The position numbers and the translations under genes are program-made. A stretch of DNA of 64,000 nt, taken from assembly GCA_024449915.1 (NCBI GenBank), contig JAMZAV010000151.1, forward strand, positions 1,116,001 to 1,180,000. Reading direction: 5' to 3'. This DNA comes from Sweltsa coloradensis. Its lineage: Eukaryota > Arthropoda > Insecta > Plecoptera > Chloroperlidae. Every line of letters begins with the position of its first letter. Positions within the stretch are counted from its first letter, which is position 1. Positions 1 to 13,600 of the stretch are shown piece after piece. The notes under the pieces were generated by a model, which did not search any database, was not told where the DNA came from, and saw only the letters and a list, made by a program, of their open reading frames with translations.

Positions 1-961
1 AAAAATGAGAAGAAATGAGATCAACATTATAAAATCAACGAGATATGGTAAACTATAAAAATAATTCTATAAAAAGACTTCTTTCTAAATTACTTGGTTG
101 TGAACTAGTAGAATTGAAAAGGTATTAACTTAACTTATTGAGTGAGTGACAAGTGGAGACTAAGACTAGTATTTTATTACATGGATTTGTGAAGTAAAGT
201 TCTTTATTCACCTCAATTGTTACCGACACAAAGTTAAGAGGGTTTCCGTGTTATCCGAGGTTACAGAGGGCAAGTAAAACAACTTTAAAGAGGGTTAAAA
301 TATCAAGCTTGTTACGCTACCGACTCGAGATAACAAACCAACACTACCTTTCATTAACGCTGTATTACAGCTGGCCAAGAATTCCAATGAGAATTAGCAA
401 CCATATGTGAATATGACTATTATTACAAGAAACTGTAAGTGAGAAAAGAAGATGAGAACTGAAGATTTGTGTAGATGGAACCTCTTGACGAGCATGTCAT
501 GCCAGAGGAACTAATTAGTTGACATAAAGAATAAACCATTGATAGTGGAGCAAAGTCAAAGACTAACACGGCTTGTCCCACGATTTGGGGCAGAGTAGAA
601 TGTTGTCTTTTAAAACAATGCATAAAAAATAAATATTTCAAACACAAACTTTAAAACAATATTGTTTGACATTCCAAACAAACAACCTTAAATGATTCAG
701 AAACATCTTGAAAAATGAATGACTTGATATTAAGTGGCTTTCTATATTACGCACACAGTTCATGAATGGTTCCATGTTCTGCATTTTTATTAAAATGTAA
801 ATAAAGTATTAAATAAATTAAATAAACTTTAAATCCTAGGCCTACCTAAGAATGGAGCAAAAGTTCATTTAATATATTTAATGTATTTACCTGTTCTATT
901 CAAGTTTCATTAAAAATAAATGTAAATATAGTACCGGTACTTAATGAACTAAAATTGGAGT
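1..961. other. 3'UTR or downstream flank; no gene seen
   Basis: AT-rich sequence downstream of FTZ-F1. I see no coding similarity. It may contain the distal 3'UTR, depending on which polyadenylation signal is used. Confidence 0.5.
786..791 (-). terminator. Candidate polyadenylation signal (AATAAA, minus strand)
   Basis: This is the first canonical AATAAA I found downstream of the FTZ-F1 stop, about 740 bases into the putative 3'UTR. A GU-rich stretch (tgtgtgcg on the minus strand) follows some 30 bases later, as expected of a cleavage site. Another AATAAA lies at 203-208. Without transcript data the real 3' end is unknown. Confidence 0.3.
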
Positions 962-1471
962 ACAAGGTGTCCCATGCCATTGCCGTTTATATACCGTAAA
1001 TGCCGGTAAAATCTGTTCTAAATACTACAAACAAAACCAATCAAATAAATACATACTCTGTTCAGCCTTCAGATAGCTAAAGTAAAACTAATTTCAGGGG
1101 TTTTATAATCCAATCAAATCAATACAATTCCCATGCCTACAACTGAAATAAGAGTTGTTATAAACTACCATCTTCCAGAAAGATGAAAATCAGGGTTATT
1201 TGGTTACAGCCCTTTCAAAGTTATGAAACTAGACAAAATATTAATGAAATACATGAAATGCAAACAATAGAAACTAATGAAATTGTAGGTAGTGGATAAT
1301 TTTTTAAACTAAGCAATACATACTACAACAATTTAGAACAAAAAGAAGAAATAAAGGTGGGTAACTAACTCCCTAGAACTAACTAACTAAGATTAGCTAT
1401 ATCTCGAATCTGAACAGAGGTCTACTAGCTACACCGCACGCATCCAGGTCGAGTAAGATGGGACACCTTGT
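962..1471. mobile_element. Possible MITE-like element with 14-bp inverted ends
   Basis: ACAAGGTGTCCCAT at 962-975 is the exact reverse complement of bases 1458-1471. The interior is AT-rich and noncoding. No convincing target-site duplication flanks the ends, so the mobile-element call is tentative. If real, it sits inside the FTZ-F1 3'UTR, starting about 60 bases after the stop codon. Confidence 0.4.
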
Positions 1472-1529
1472 TTACTCACTGTAAGTTAGGTCTATTTGTT
1501 CACTGGAAGGTAGTACGTAGCGGAAGTCG

Positions 1530-1676
1530 CTATTTCCGCTTGGCGTGGAGCATTTCCATGAGTAGCGTCTGGGTGGGTGCACCGCCAGTGCAATGCTTGT
1601 GGTACAGGTGGTCTTCCCCTCTGCTGGCCATTTGGTGGATGTCAGGCATCACCATTAGGAGCTTTGTGAACTTGTC
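1530..1676 (-). CDS. ftz-f1: FTZ-F1 terminal coding exon with AF-2 helix and stop
   Basis: After acceptor ccatccacag the exon has 48 codons and a TAG stop at 1532-1530. It begins DKFTKLLMVMPDIHQMASRG and ends with the AF-2 core LLMEMLHA followed by AKRK, the conserved C-terminus of arthropod FTZ-F1. Helix 12 recruits LxxLL coactivators and, in the Drosophila protein, Fushi tarazu. There is no frameshift or internal stop, so the LBD is intact. Confidence 0.95.
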   Translation of the reverse strand, partial: DKFTKLLMVMPDIHQMASRGEDHLYHKHCTGGAPTQTLLMEMLHAKRK

Positions 1677-4600
1677 CTGTGGATGGAAGAGACAATTATT
1701 ATTGGTACGTACAGAAAAAACATGTTATTTTTATTTTATTTTAAACGGATCTTGTTTAGCAGACATAATTTGAGAGACTCACAGTTCAAATTGTGGCTTT
1801 AAAGTGTCCTGTGCTCAGGTGAAACAGACTAGCAAATGTAAGAGACATGAATGGACCCAAATAATTAAAGTTGCCTTCTTTATTAACTCACTTGTTAAAG
1901 GTTTACACCATTTTCAATTCTTGTTTAGCTAGTGCTAAAAGAACTTTCCCAACTATTATTTCTGGTGATTGGTTACATTTAAAGGAATTACTGTTGGCTT
2001 GTATTTTATACTCTTTTATTATTTGTTTTCTCACACTGATCATTCAGACCTCTCACTATTGCCTTAACAATTATTGACTGTTTATGAACCTTATAACTTT
2101 TCTTTAATGATAATTAATTACATATTATGTGTTTCTAAATAACATTTTATTACATCTTAGTATTAGCTGAAAGGACACAAACTATGAATTATGTTGTAAT
2201 ATGAAATGTAGAATATGTCCTAATAAATTTGAATTTGAATTTGCTTTTTTTTCGAGCAGCAGGACCATTTTACTACATGTGCAAGTCATATTGCTACAGA
2301 TTGAGCCACCTCCACTATTGTGCAACATATGAGACACAGTTCTTCCCTGTCCACACTATCATGGATAATATATCCCACTTGCCGAGCTATTATTCGTGAA
2401 AATACGTGCGAGAGAGCTCACCTGAACCTGTGGGTAAGACGTGACGGTGTAGTCGAGCAGCGCTTGTTGGACTTGCTCGAAACCTTCCTGTACGCACTTG
2501 CGATTGACTATGCCTCGCACATCTGAAACATTGAAGGGAACTTATTAGTATTACTATCACTGTATCCACACACTTCAAAGTTACAGGCCTACATTTATGT
2601 TTATTGAATTTTTAATAGCATTCATGATACCTCTGAAATTAAATTTACTTAAATTGATTCAATCATTGGTGCAAAGGGAAGCAACATATTATTTATTCTT
2701 CATCATAGTGGGTGTGGCAGGTAGAATGGGAAACAAGTCCAACAAACTCTATAAGATTTGTTTGGATTTAGTTTTACAGCACGTACAAATTCTAGACGCT
2801 TGTATTTTCCTTCATAATAACCTGCTCACAGTTATTAAGAACCTAATTTGATCCCAAACAACTATGAAATAAATATTATTAAAATGTAAATAGAAATCAT
2901 TCTACAAATTTAAAAAAATATCTCAGCCAGATATCGAACTCAGGTCTCCTGATTAATTGATATCGGAAAATATTCAAATGTACTCTCACTTGCATATTCC
3001 AGACAAATAATAGTAAGTAAATAAATAGTGCTACTCATTTTCACATTGAGTACGTTGTAACATTACTCTTGTAGCTATTTACCCAAAATTGTAAGATTTG
3101 TAAAACACCTTGCTGGTTTTGTCTACTACTGATGTTGAGGGGCGGGGGCGAAGGGGGGAGGGGAGGGGACACTAACCGCTGCAGGTGAGTTTTACGGTCG
3201 GTTGAAAGGGGAGAAGGTAGGTAGACAAGTGCACACTGGCAACACTGTCTGCAGAGGAAACCACGTCCGTCCGTCTGTCTATCTGTTCACGGGGCAATCC
3301 CACAAAAACAATGTTGTAGTGTCGTTAATTTCCAAGTTGTGAATATGCATCGAAAGCAGCCAAGTTCATAAAAGCCACTTCCTCAGGTATCAGAACCCAC
3401 TTGTTGCACTACTTTTCTCTCTCGACTGTACAGTAATAATATCACAAGAATGACTCGTTATCGATACGCAAAGCAAACTACTACGGCCTAGCCTATCAGT
3501 AGGGTCTGGGCCCACGTTGACCTACGACCCGAGACCAGTTTTTCTCCTCGGCGTCGGCTGAAACTAAACGAATTAGATAAGAAGAGTGATAGACAAGGAG
3601 GGAACAATAAATCTACACTTGTTGTATTATTATTATAACCACACGTAGCGTGCTCGTTCCGAGAAACGAGATTATTTATGCTGCCACTACTAAACGTAAG
3701 TCACAACCAGTGCGCAAAAATTATCATGGATGTTGAAAGCAAAAAAATGAAATGAGCAGTGTTATATTATGCGCTAAAGATAGAAATTCAAATAATAAAA
3801 TAGAATGAGGGAGTGAAATACTAAGTGTTTCAATAATGAATAAACAACGACCCCTTCCTTCACCTAGCACAGACGGCTAAGCTTCCGCCCTGCGGCTGTT
3901 GGGCTAGACTGGTGGTGGGGGATCCAGCCAGTCGACTCAAGGCCAGCCGGAATCACAGCCAGCCGTGATCACCGCGGGCCCCACTGATCTGATCTACTCT
4001 ACTCAAAACACTTTCACGCTACCCCACACAATAAAAATACCAACAAATATCATAGAGCGACCACATAATTGTGTTTATTTTAAGGCTTTCCCTCGGAAAG
4101 GGAAAGTATACATAATGTTAAAATTGAATCGTCGTTTGACCTAAATTGTTTTTTACTTACTCCACCCCAGTATTGATAGAAAGTGTAACTAACATCGTAA
4201 CGTGTTGTAATGATATGGATGGAAGCGACGCGAGTGCCTGCTGCCTTATAACTCACCCACAGGAGATGATGTGTTTAGAACTCTTTTACTGGTATGTTTC
4301 AACTTTCGAATAGTTTGGTACTTTGATTTAAGATTATAGCCCTCATTCCATGTGGTTATGACATTTATCGAGTCTTTCTTTTCCATCGGTTGTTTAATTG
4401 CCCCCCCCCCCCCCCGCACACGCATTGAAATCACCTCCCAAAGAAACCAAACCACTAAACACCAATTTATATTCAAATTAAACCTAGTCAGAAAATATTA
4501 AAACAGCGTTCGTGTACAACTGAAAAATATTGTGGTGTGTGGGTCATAACGTGTAACCTAAATACTAAATACAATGGGAGCTTACCAGAGACGAACGTTT

Positions 4601-7600
4601 AAAAGTTATTAGGTATTCAACTTGAGTGGTGTCGTTCATAAACATAGCCCATGCCACGCCACCAATACAGTACAGTGGACATCGTACACTTATCTAGTTC
4701 CATCTTTTCTATCATCCATTTTAAATTTTATTTGCTGGGTTGGGAGGTTGTTTTGAACTAATTTTGAAAGATTTGAAATTTATCAACATTCAACAATGTC
4801 AATGTTTAAAAAAAATCAAGCTTACGCGCGCTCAAAAACGTCCACACGCATGAATTGAAGACACTCGATCGCAAGTTCGCAACTCATGTTTGTTTGTGGC
4901 TGCAAATGAAGTAAGTGCACTCTAAGCATGTACGAAAAATAATGCTATAAGAATGAGACTAATAAAAAATCTTTTATTTTTTAAATAATTGGTTCATGTA
5001 AAAGTTACTTGCCTAACTGGTCAGCTGACTGACCTGGATTGAGGAGCAGCAGGAACTTGACGCAGATGTAGTCGCTGACGTCGAACTTGAGGTCCTGCAG
5101 TTTGACCATGAGGTCGTTAAAGTGGTCGGCGAGCGTCGGGACGCCGAGGAGTCCCAGACAGAGGAGGTCGAACTTCTGTCCGTTGGGTAGCGTGGTCTCG
5201 TCCGGGAGGTTGTTGTGCATCCGCTGGTGCATGTGGTCGAGTACCAGCATGTCCGACCACGAGTGTTGGAGGAGTTTCATCTGGTCGTCCACCTGTTGGT
5301 ACCAGAGAAGAACATGGTCGGTCAGGTCGGCTTGGAAAGAAATATGATTTGATATACTCGTATTTAGGAGTCATTCAATATAATATTGAATCAAAACTAA
5401 ATTATTTGGATGGTTGGGGTCTGGCGACTACATAGTAATTGTACAAGGTTCTGTGTGAAATTGACGATTTTTTAATTTTTGAACGAACATTTTAACCTCT
5501 CGCAGACCATAGTACAAGACACAAAATCGCGTTATGTACATCATAAACACAATTACAAAATCATACAGGTAATCCACTCGTTAAGTTACTTTCAGCTAAA
5601 TAAATCAAACTTTGACGTTGTTGGCACTTCCGTAGATAGTCCAAATCACGAAATATTATTTTAGAAAATTTGCTAAAAGAAACTCAATTCCCAAAGGAGT
5701 TTTGGGTGTACGAAAACCAGTGCACGGCTATTAACACCTCTGCCTCTGCGTTATGCATTAGACATGGCCGATTAGATCATAACGACGACCAAGACACTTG
5801 GAATTGCAGATGAGACCTACTCCACTGTGCATCGTACGACGACCTTACACATAATAACCACTGTTACAGCTTTGACCTGAGATGGTAGGAGAATGACGCT
5901 GATACAACGTTATTTCTACAAGTGAAGTGTAACATTGCATTATTCACTATATGTATGGGTGTGCAATCCCACACCCACATATTATACTGGGGTGGGTGAC
6001 CCGGCTGTTATACACGTCTGACGTCTCTCGGTATAATGAATATTAAACATATTAAGTTCCGGTTTGTTTTCAGAGGTAACCCCCATCTAATAGAGACGGG
6101 GAAGACTTGTACAGGACAGACGTTGCCCTCGTTAGCCTAATGGGTGGTAGGCCTAGTTACAGTGGCGTAGCAACATTTCTTGGGCCCCCCCGCGACTTGC
6201 GGGGAATAGCTGGGGTCTGGGGCGAAGCCCCAGCCGCCGGAGGCATTTACACCGTAGGTGAAAATTTTTGGGCCCTACATTATGTTGATGGTCTAAAACG
6301 CGATTTTGATGACATCCCTTATACATTTATTTACTAAAACCATTATGTTATATTAATAATATCAACACCAATAATGATAAATGAAAACACCCCAGAAAAT
6401 ACACATTTTTAAATTGCATACATTTACGTACACACACCAATCAACAAATCTAACGACAAAGGATGGATTTCTTTCATCACTTTTAAATAATAATCACTTA
6501 CCTACTTAGATAATACTGATGATGTTGATGATGTTGATTATAAATTTAAAATAGGTGTGAAGTCATTGTCATAGGATCACTTGAAGTGTGAATGAAATGT
6601 CAATGAAACTAATAATTGCATGCCATCATCGAAACATCTCTCTGTCAGAAAACAAAGGGTTGTCATGATTATTAGTGTAATGGACCGCGTTATATACTAT
6701 GTGAAATGAGATTTCTCTGAAAAGGCATTTTGTAAATATCCCCGTTCAAAAGAATCTGGAATTGGAATCTTACTAATTGCTAATACGGCCCAGTTCTTTA
6801 TAAAATAAAAAAAAGATTGACAGAACTGACAGTAGTCATGTCACAGATGATTGGCCATGTTCAACTCGGGTGATTTGACAAAATTGTGCAAATTGTTTAG
6901 AGGTGTGCATTTTTGAAGTTAATATGTGTAAAATTGGTTATCACGGTTCATTATTCTCTTTTGTCAACTTGAACTTATGCGTATTTTGTTTTACAAAAGA
7001 TGGAATTTTGGGGGTAAGTTCTGCGAGAGATTTTTTTACTTCAAAATTCATTTCGAAAGATGAAGGGGCCCTCTGTAGCCTGACAGGGGCCCCGAGGGCC
7101 CCAGTCAGGCCAGGGCCCCAGTCAGGCCAGGGCCCCCCCGCAGTCGCGGGGGCTGCGGGGCGGTAGCTACGCCACTGCCTAGTTACTAGTTAGTTGGGAA
7201 GGAATGCCCGAGGGCAGTTTGTATGACTTTAGAAACACGACCGAGGAAAAAAACTCGTCCGTGGCAGGAATCGAACCCAAAACCTCATGGACTGTGAAAA
7301 CATCATCTGCATGGTTGCCGGGTCGCGAATGACCAGGGATTCGTGTTTGACACTCGAGCACGTATATTGTCGACTATCTACCATCGATTCACTTATGAAC
7401 GCACGAAATAATCTTCTACTAAAGCGAGTATACAAATTGCAAATAATTTTGGAGGTCAAATTAATTAAATCGATTCGAATTACAAATTAAATATTTTTTT
7501 CGGCGAGATCGTGAGCAAAGTAAAAATAATAACTATCATCAAGATTAAATAGATCATACATAGATGCACTCCAACAAGTCAAGTCTCGACACCAAAAACC

Positions 7601-10600
7601 TGAGCGAAACAAAGAACGTTATTTGTCAGCTGTAGATCACGTGACCAACTAGGCAGTAGCCTTGTCATAGTATTTCACGTCTGGATCCCACATCAGCCTT
7701 TCACATTCCTAATCAAATCCGCGATGTTGAATGAGGAAGAACCTTGTAGGCCTAGACTCGAGGCCGGGCCTGGTGGGACCCGCGATCGCCGAGTCAACTG
7801 TGATGTGTGGTTCGGTTCTGCTCGGCAGTTTGGCAGGCCCACTCCTTGTATTGGCGTTTCAACACGTTTAGATGGCGGAACTAGACTTTTCGTTATCGGG
7901 AGCAAATTAAGTTTTTTTCCCCAAAAATTTGAAAAATATAGGTGGTTCATGCCCATGGTTGGGCGGGAAGGCGATGATGTATGATATTTATGATTTATCC
8001 CATCCCATGAACATTGGACAATGTGGTCGACGTATATATCTTTTCACCATGGGGATACATATAACCAAATATGAACTCTGATTAAAATATAATAAGCTAA
8101 AAAATATCTAAATAGTCTGATGACGAAATACGCAGTTCGAAATCGTAATAAAATCAGCACGACGAGAACGCTCACATCGTGCAGAAAACATCCGATACTT
8201 TTCGAATTAGGTCTCTATTGTCATTCAAAGAAATTATTATGTGCATACTCGTATCGGTGGTGCCCATGGGGGGAGGTGCCTTTCTTTGTACACGATGAGA
8301 TTTTTCAATTTATGGCCCCGTTTGTTTGCAACAAAATTAATATGTGAACAAAATATGTCGTTTTTTTTTTAGACAAAATAAGGGAGATTCTGAGATTCAG
8401 ACTTCAGGCCAATTCTGCCAAGAACGTAATCACACTACGTTGTCACCAAGATCGGTAAAACATATAACCGATCTTGAGTTGCCACCATCAGTGAGCGAGT
8501 CCATGCAACCGCATGTAGAACGGAACGAGCAGTGGTTACGTCAGTGGATTGCGTCTCTCTGAGCGTCGACCATCATGGTTGGCAGGCTACCAGCCAGAGG
8601 AGAGCGCTCCTTCCCAGCCGCTTGCTTGGCTTTGACACACTTTGCCAAGGCCATTCACAACATGGTCGGGCTTCAAAGCTCTCAGCCGAAGCAACACCAT
8701 TCGAACGTGACACTTTGATTGCCCAAACTTTTCATTTCACTGACTGAATTACTGTGGGGTTTCATCGTCCATCGCACACAAAGCTATAACCAGAAACAAT
8801 GACATGTTGGCCAGAGGAATCGCTGGAACCAACCCAGCAAACAGTGATTTGGAGATCATCTCTACCTATGACACATTTTCAAGCCATTGCGTAAAGGAAA
8901 GTATAGATTTTAAAATAGTACTAAAATACCTTCAGTCACCGATAGAAGTAACTCATGCGGTTGGAGCGCAGGTCCAAAGCGTATGACTACAGCTACACGG
9001 GTCGTATCTCGCACAAGGCAAGGAAGGATATTATACGCAAAAAGCACCTACAGAATACAGATTGCGCCAGACGCCGACCCGATCAACGGCAGTTCTGAGT
9101 CTGACTCAGACGCCGACCCGATCAACGGCAGTTCTGAGTCTGACTCAAACCAAGAATCCACGCAAAAGGCGAATTCCGGGATAGACACAAGAAAATCTTC
9201 TTATGACGTTTCAGCGATTAGATGAAAATATTCGCGATAACCAGTGAAGGAAAACACTGTGTAAATGATAATTTTTGTGACGCGATTTAAAAACTCATGA
9301 TAATCAACGACCACAATAGAAAACCCGTTTTGGCCGAAAACAAGATGTACGGTCTTCTACAAATCACGATCCTATGTGCTGGCAACTGCTCTTTTACTGC
9401 AGCAGGGGCGTTCCAGATCCTAATGGCAATGCGTGCCCGTCTTCCTCTCACCCGCCTGGCGTCGTTCCAGCTCCAGAACAGAACACTTTCGTTTTCCAGC
9501 TCGGGCCTCGGCTCGGTATCGACGTTCCGATCAGACAGGCTTACCTTACAGAGTCCCGAATCGTAAGCTACAAGAAGTAACAAAACGTATGTTGCTTTGA
9601 ATTGTGAAATGCCCTTAGGTGTCTTTTGAATACACCTCACAAAACAACGTCTTGGTTATATTAGGGTTAATTTTGAAACATTCCTCTGTATTTCGATTGG
9701 AAACCAACGATTTCAAGAACGTCCGAATGCGGGAAAAAATTCTTATTTCGAGCCTACCCACTCACTCATATATGTAACTGATTTTCAATGGGGGGCATTA
9801 AACCAAAGCGACCAAGCGAACCCTGTAGGCCCCGACGCAATCGACGAGTAAGCGGTAACCAACCAAAGATCGATATAATTTTCAATGGGACATATACTAT
9901 AGGCTAGCAATCAGTGGTATGGACAGTGCGAGCACCTGCAGTTTTTGTTGAAGGATGAGAAAGTCATTTTTTCCTACGCGATAAAAGTTGGTCAAAATTG
10001 AAGAAAATTGCTTACCCGTGAGATTTTCAGGAGAAGTTAATAAAACAAAATCTAAAATGTCGCTTATCCTCTTTGCATAAACTAAGCGAGGAGTTGATTG
10101 GGTGTCGCGTTATCTCGAAGGAAAGGGAAGTGGTGCGCGCGCAACGTGTGAATGGGGTCACCGAAGTGGGTCAGTGTGCTCTGGTCGTCGCCGGGCGGCG
10201 GCCCAACTAGGACGCCACACCACGGCCAGGGTCGCCGCGACGCATAGCGCCATCGATCCCGGAGCGTCCTGAGTTCGACCCGGGCCTGCACGCAACTTTG
10301 CGCAGGTCAATATGTATGTGTGCAGTGCGTCGGCGGGCCGGCAAAACAAGACGGACTTTTAATTTTTGACGGCTTTCATTTTTACTCTCAATTTTGTTAC
10401 GATGGTGACGAACTGACAACGGCGGAAATTGATTCATTCCATTCAAATAAGTATGTTCAATTTGTATATTGTAGGCCTGTGGTAGCTTTCGACCAAATGA
10501 CACGTAAAACCTTTTCGAGATGATTTAGAACAGTATACCTACCTACGCAAAATAGCCAACCATTGAGGAAACTTCTGTAGTGAATGTAAAAGTATCCAAA

Positions 10601-13600
10601 GCAATTGATACGCAATCATTGTGATTGTATTCAAGAAGTTAATATTGCAGTTGTTCTTTTTTTAAAATGTATATATATTAAACATGTAATCACATAAAAA
10701 ATAGGTCATTATATTAAATTAATGTTGTGAACAATAAGGTAATTTTTTAAGCAAGTTGTGCTAGTTGAGTTTTTTTCTGTGGACAATTGGTGTACAGGAA
10801 GAAATAATAACCAAGATAATGGAAAGGTCAGACGCAATCAAGGCATTGGTTTCTATATCGATGTTGCAACACTCTAATCCAGTATTTTGTGGAGCCGAAT
10901 GATATGAGGAAGGAAAGGAAGACGCACTGTGTTGTGTTGTGCGAGGTTGCGGCATCTCGAGTAGATTCTCGTGCGAGAGTACGCGTAATACGAGATGACA
11001 TGCAAAAACCAAGCCACCATCATGCCTCAATAGGCGTAGGCGTACTGTAAGCTGCCTGGCTGGCATAGACTTACTAACGTGGACTGGTTTGCTACGAGGA
11101 TAATAGAAACGACGGCTAGGAGGCTAGGAGACCTACTCGAACCTACGATTTATAGCACTTTTTTTCAAGTAACTAGTTACAGGCATCACTCACGCGTATG
11201 TGTAATTGAACCTCAAGCTATATGCAGAAAGGCTTATCGAGACAAACTTCACTATTTTCATCCAACTATGCTTCAGTGTTTGCGTGATGTTATGCGTCGA
11301 GATGGAAATAAATAATTTGTGAATGGGTATTTTTGAAAACACTGCAATATACTAATTTGACTAAAAATGCGGCTTACCGTGTCTATTGAGAATTTTAAAT
11401 TTATTTGTGTGTAGGAAAATTAAATTGCATTAATTTTGAATGTATTGTGTGAAGTGTGGATGCTGTATTTGCTCAGAATTTTAAACGAAATTGGAAAAAT
11501 AAAATACTTTTGAATAATTATAATACTAATTTTACGCACCTCTAGCAATACATGTTATATGTTTGTGTTTGGAGGGTGCCATGCGTGCGGTATGTGGGCG
11601 ATGTGGAGTGATTCCTGCCATGCGTGCGTCTGTGGTAAGTACGCGGTATGATGTAAATTGATTGGCAATCAGATGAAGAACAGTTTCCGCCAAATATCCA
11701 TCAATTAACCGCACTAGGTACAACGGCACGGCGCAGCACACGTATATCAACAGCCGGCTCCTAGTTGAGAGGGGCGAACATTCACGTCCGGTCGCCAGCG
11801 AGCAATCACGGGAAACGACGCAATTCAATATGGTAATTACTATCACCGAGAGTACAGAGAGAGTACCGAGCTCAAACACGAGCGTAGAGCTGAGAGGGAG
11901 GGAGCGCCGAACTCTTGTTCGAGTTCGACTCTCGCCTACGACAAATACAGGATTTTGAGGCCATAGTTAGAAAAGTTCTTTGTTATTCCATTTCCAAACT
12001 ATACTTTTCCAAGTACTTACCCAGAAAAATCGGATTCATACCATTAAAATGTCCTATATCAATCAATTGCCGCATTATTTGTTTGCTCTGTTAAAAATTT
12101 GGAACAAATTTGTGACAATTTGTTTCGGCCGACTGACATCACAGGTGTTTGAAATGTTGAACATATGTCATGAATGTGGAAATATAGGGCTCTGCAGTAA
12201 CACATTTCCATTTTTAAAATTTTTTTTTTATAAAAAATAAATTAGTTTTCGCGAATTTTGATTTTGTTAAAAACTCCAAAATTGACTATATTCGTGATTT
12301 TTTTCCTGGCTGATTAAGACAACATTTTGAAAATCTATGACCGCATGGCTGTCAATGTGTATGCTTCATTGACAACTTTGCAAAGTTTCATATACGTCGG
12401 ATGCTTCTTTGCCGAGCGAATGGCTATTTGCTAACTGCCAAAATGTGTCCCCCCATGTATGTAAACCTGAATTAGATCCTCAAAGGCAACTATACTATAG
12501 AAAACACGTAACAGATATATCTATCGAATCAACAAGAGACAAACTGACACGATGAATTTGTAAAAGTACTCTCTTCTGACACTCACCACTTACGTCACTG
12601 AAACCGTGTTTTAGAGTGAGTGAAGTGTTGTTTACTTGCACGACTTTCGAAATAATTCTAAACGCATCAACAGTGTGTGCAGTTCAAGGCAGATATTAAA
12701 CTGAGTGGCAAATTAAAATGTTAGCAGAACAACAAGTGGAGTTTGGAAGGGGAAATATAAACACATACGCACGTCAAACAGACACGCAACGCAACGGTGT
12801 CACGCATTGCGTGCGTGCGTGCGCACTTGGAATACCTCATGCCCACGTAATGTGTACTTCATGAACAACTCGGCCTTAGCTACCCGCATGATTGAAATTT
12901 GATAGAACAATTACATTCGAACTGTAAGATTGAGTTTCCTAACTTGTTCATTTCCAAAACAATCGTTGTACCGATCACCGAACGAAATCAAAATTATAGT
13001 GTAATAGAGAATGGGAAATTAGCGAGTGGATTCGTCACTTGTGATCAATACTTATGGTTTAAAAATCAATACATTGCAATACCAAAAGTTGTTCTGGTTT
13101 TAAACGTTTTCGATCAATTGTTGACAAATTATTGAGAAAAGCACTGTGAGATGCACAGGTTCAGGAGACGGATTTTATACAAGTCGGATACCTACCACAC
13201 CCACCCACTTGGCAAAACCACTTCAAGTTACAGACAATAAAACTCGTCTTTTTCGACTGAGGGAGAGCCGACTACCGTAGTAATGTCCCCAGGCGCAGCA
13301 CATTGTTTTACTCTCGTACGCAACGCAACACAACGCAGACGTCGTTTAGCATGGGTGGGTACAATTTGCCATCGATTTCAACATCAAATGCAACGCCCAT
13401 TGTGAACAGCGAGGTAATGGCACAGTTGGTTAACAGTCTGTAAATTTACGCAAGTTATTGTTCTCTGTAGAAAAAATAAATTAAAAATACACTAAAAAAA
13501 AAACTGAACAAACAAACAAACAAAGAAAGACTATCGTAGCGACAACTGAAGACGATTGCCGAAAGTAAATAAATACGTATTATCGTTTTAATAATAATGA

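Noticed and set aside
4401..4415. Poly-C tracts (also 39042-39054 and 45639-45654) as regulatory signals
   Set aside because: Isolated mononucleotide microsatellites, with lengths prone to sequencing error; nothing ties them to a function.
5005..5033. Open frame continuing past Asn-Pro at the end of the central LBD exon
   Set aside because: A donor (gtcagtca) follows 5034, and the next exon restores the conserved Asp-Val-Arg-Gly in frame.
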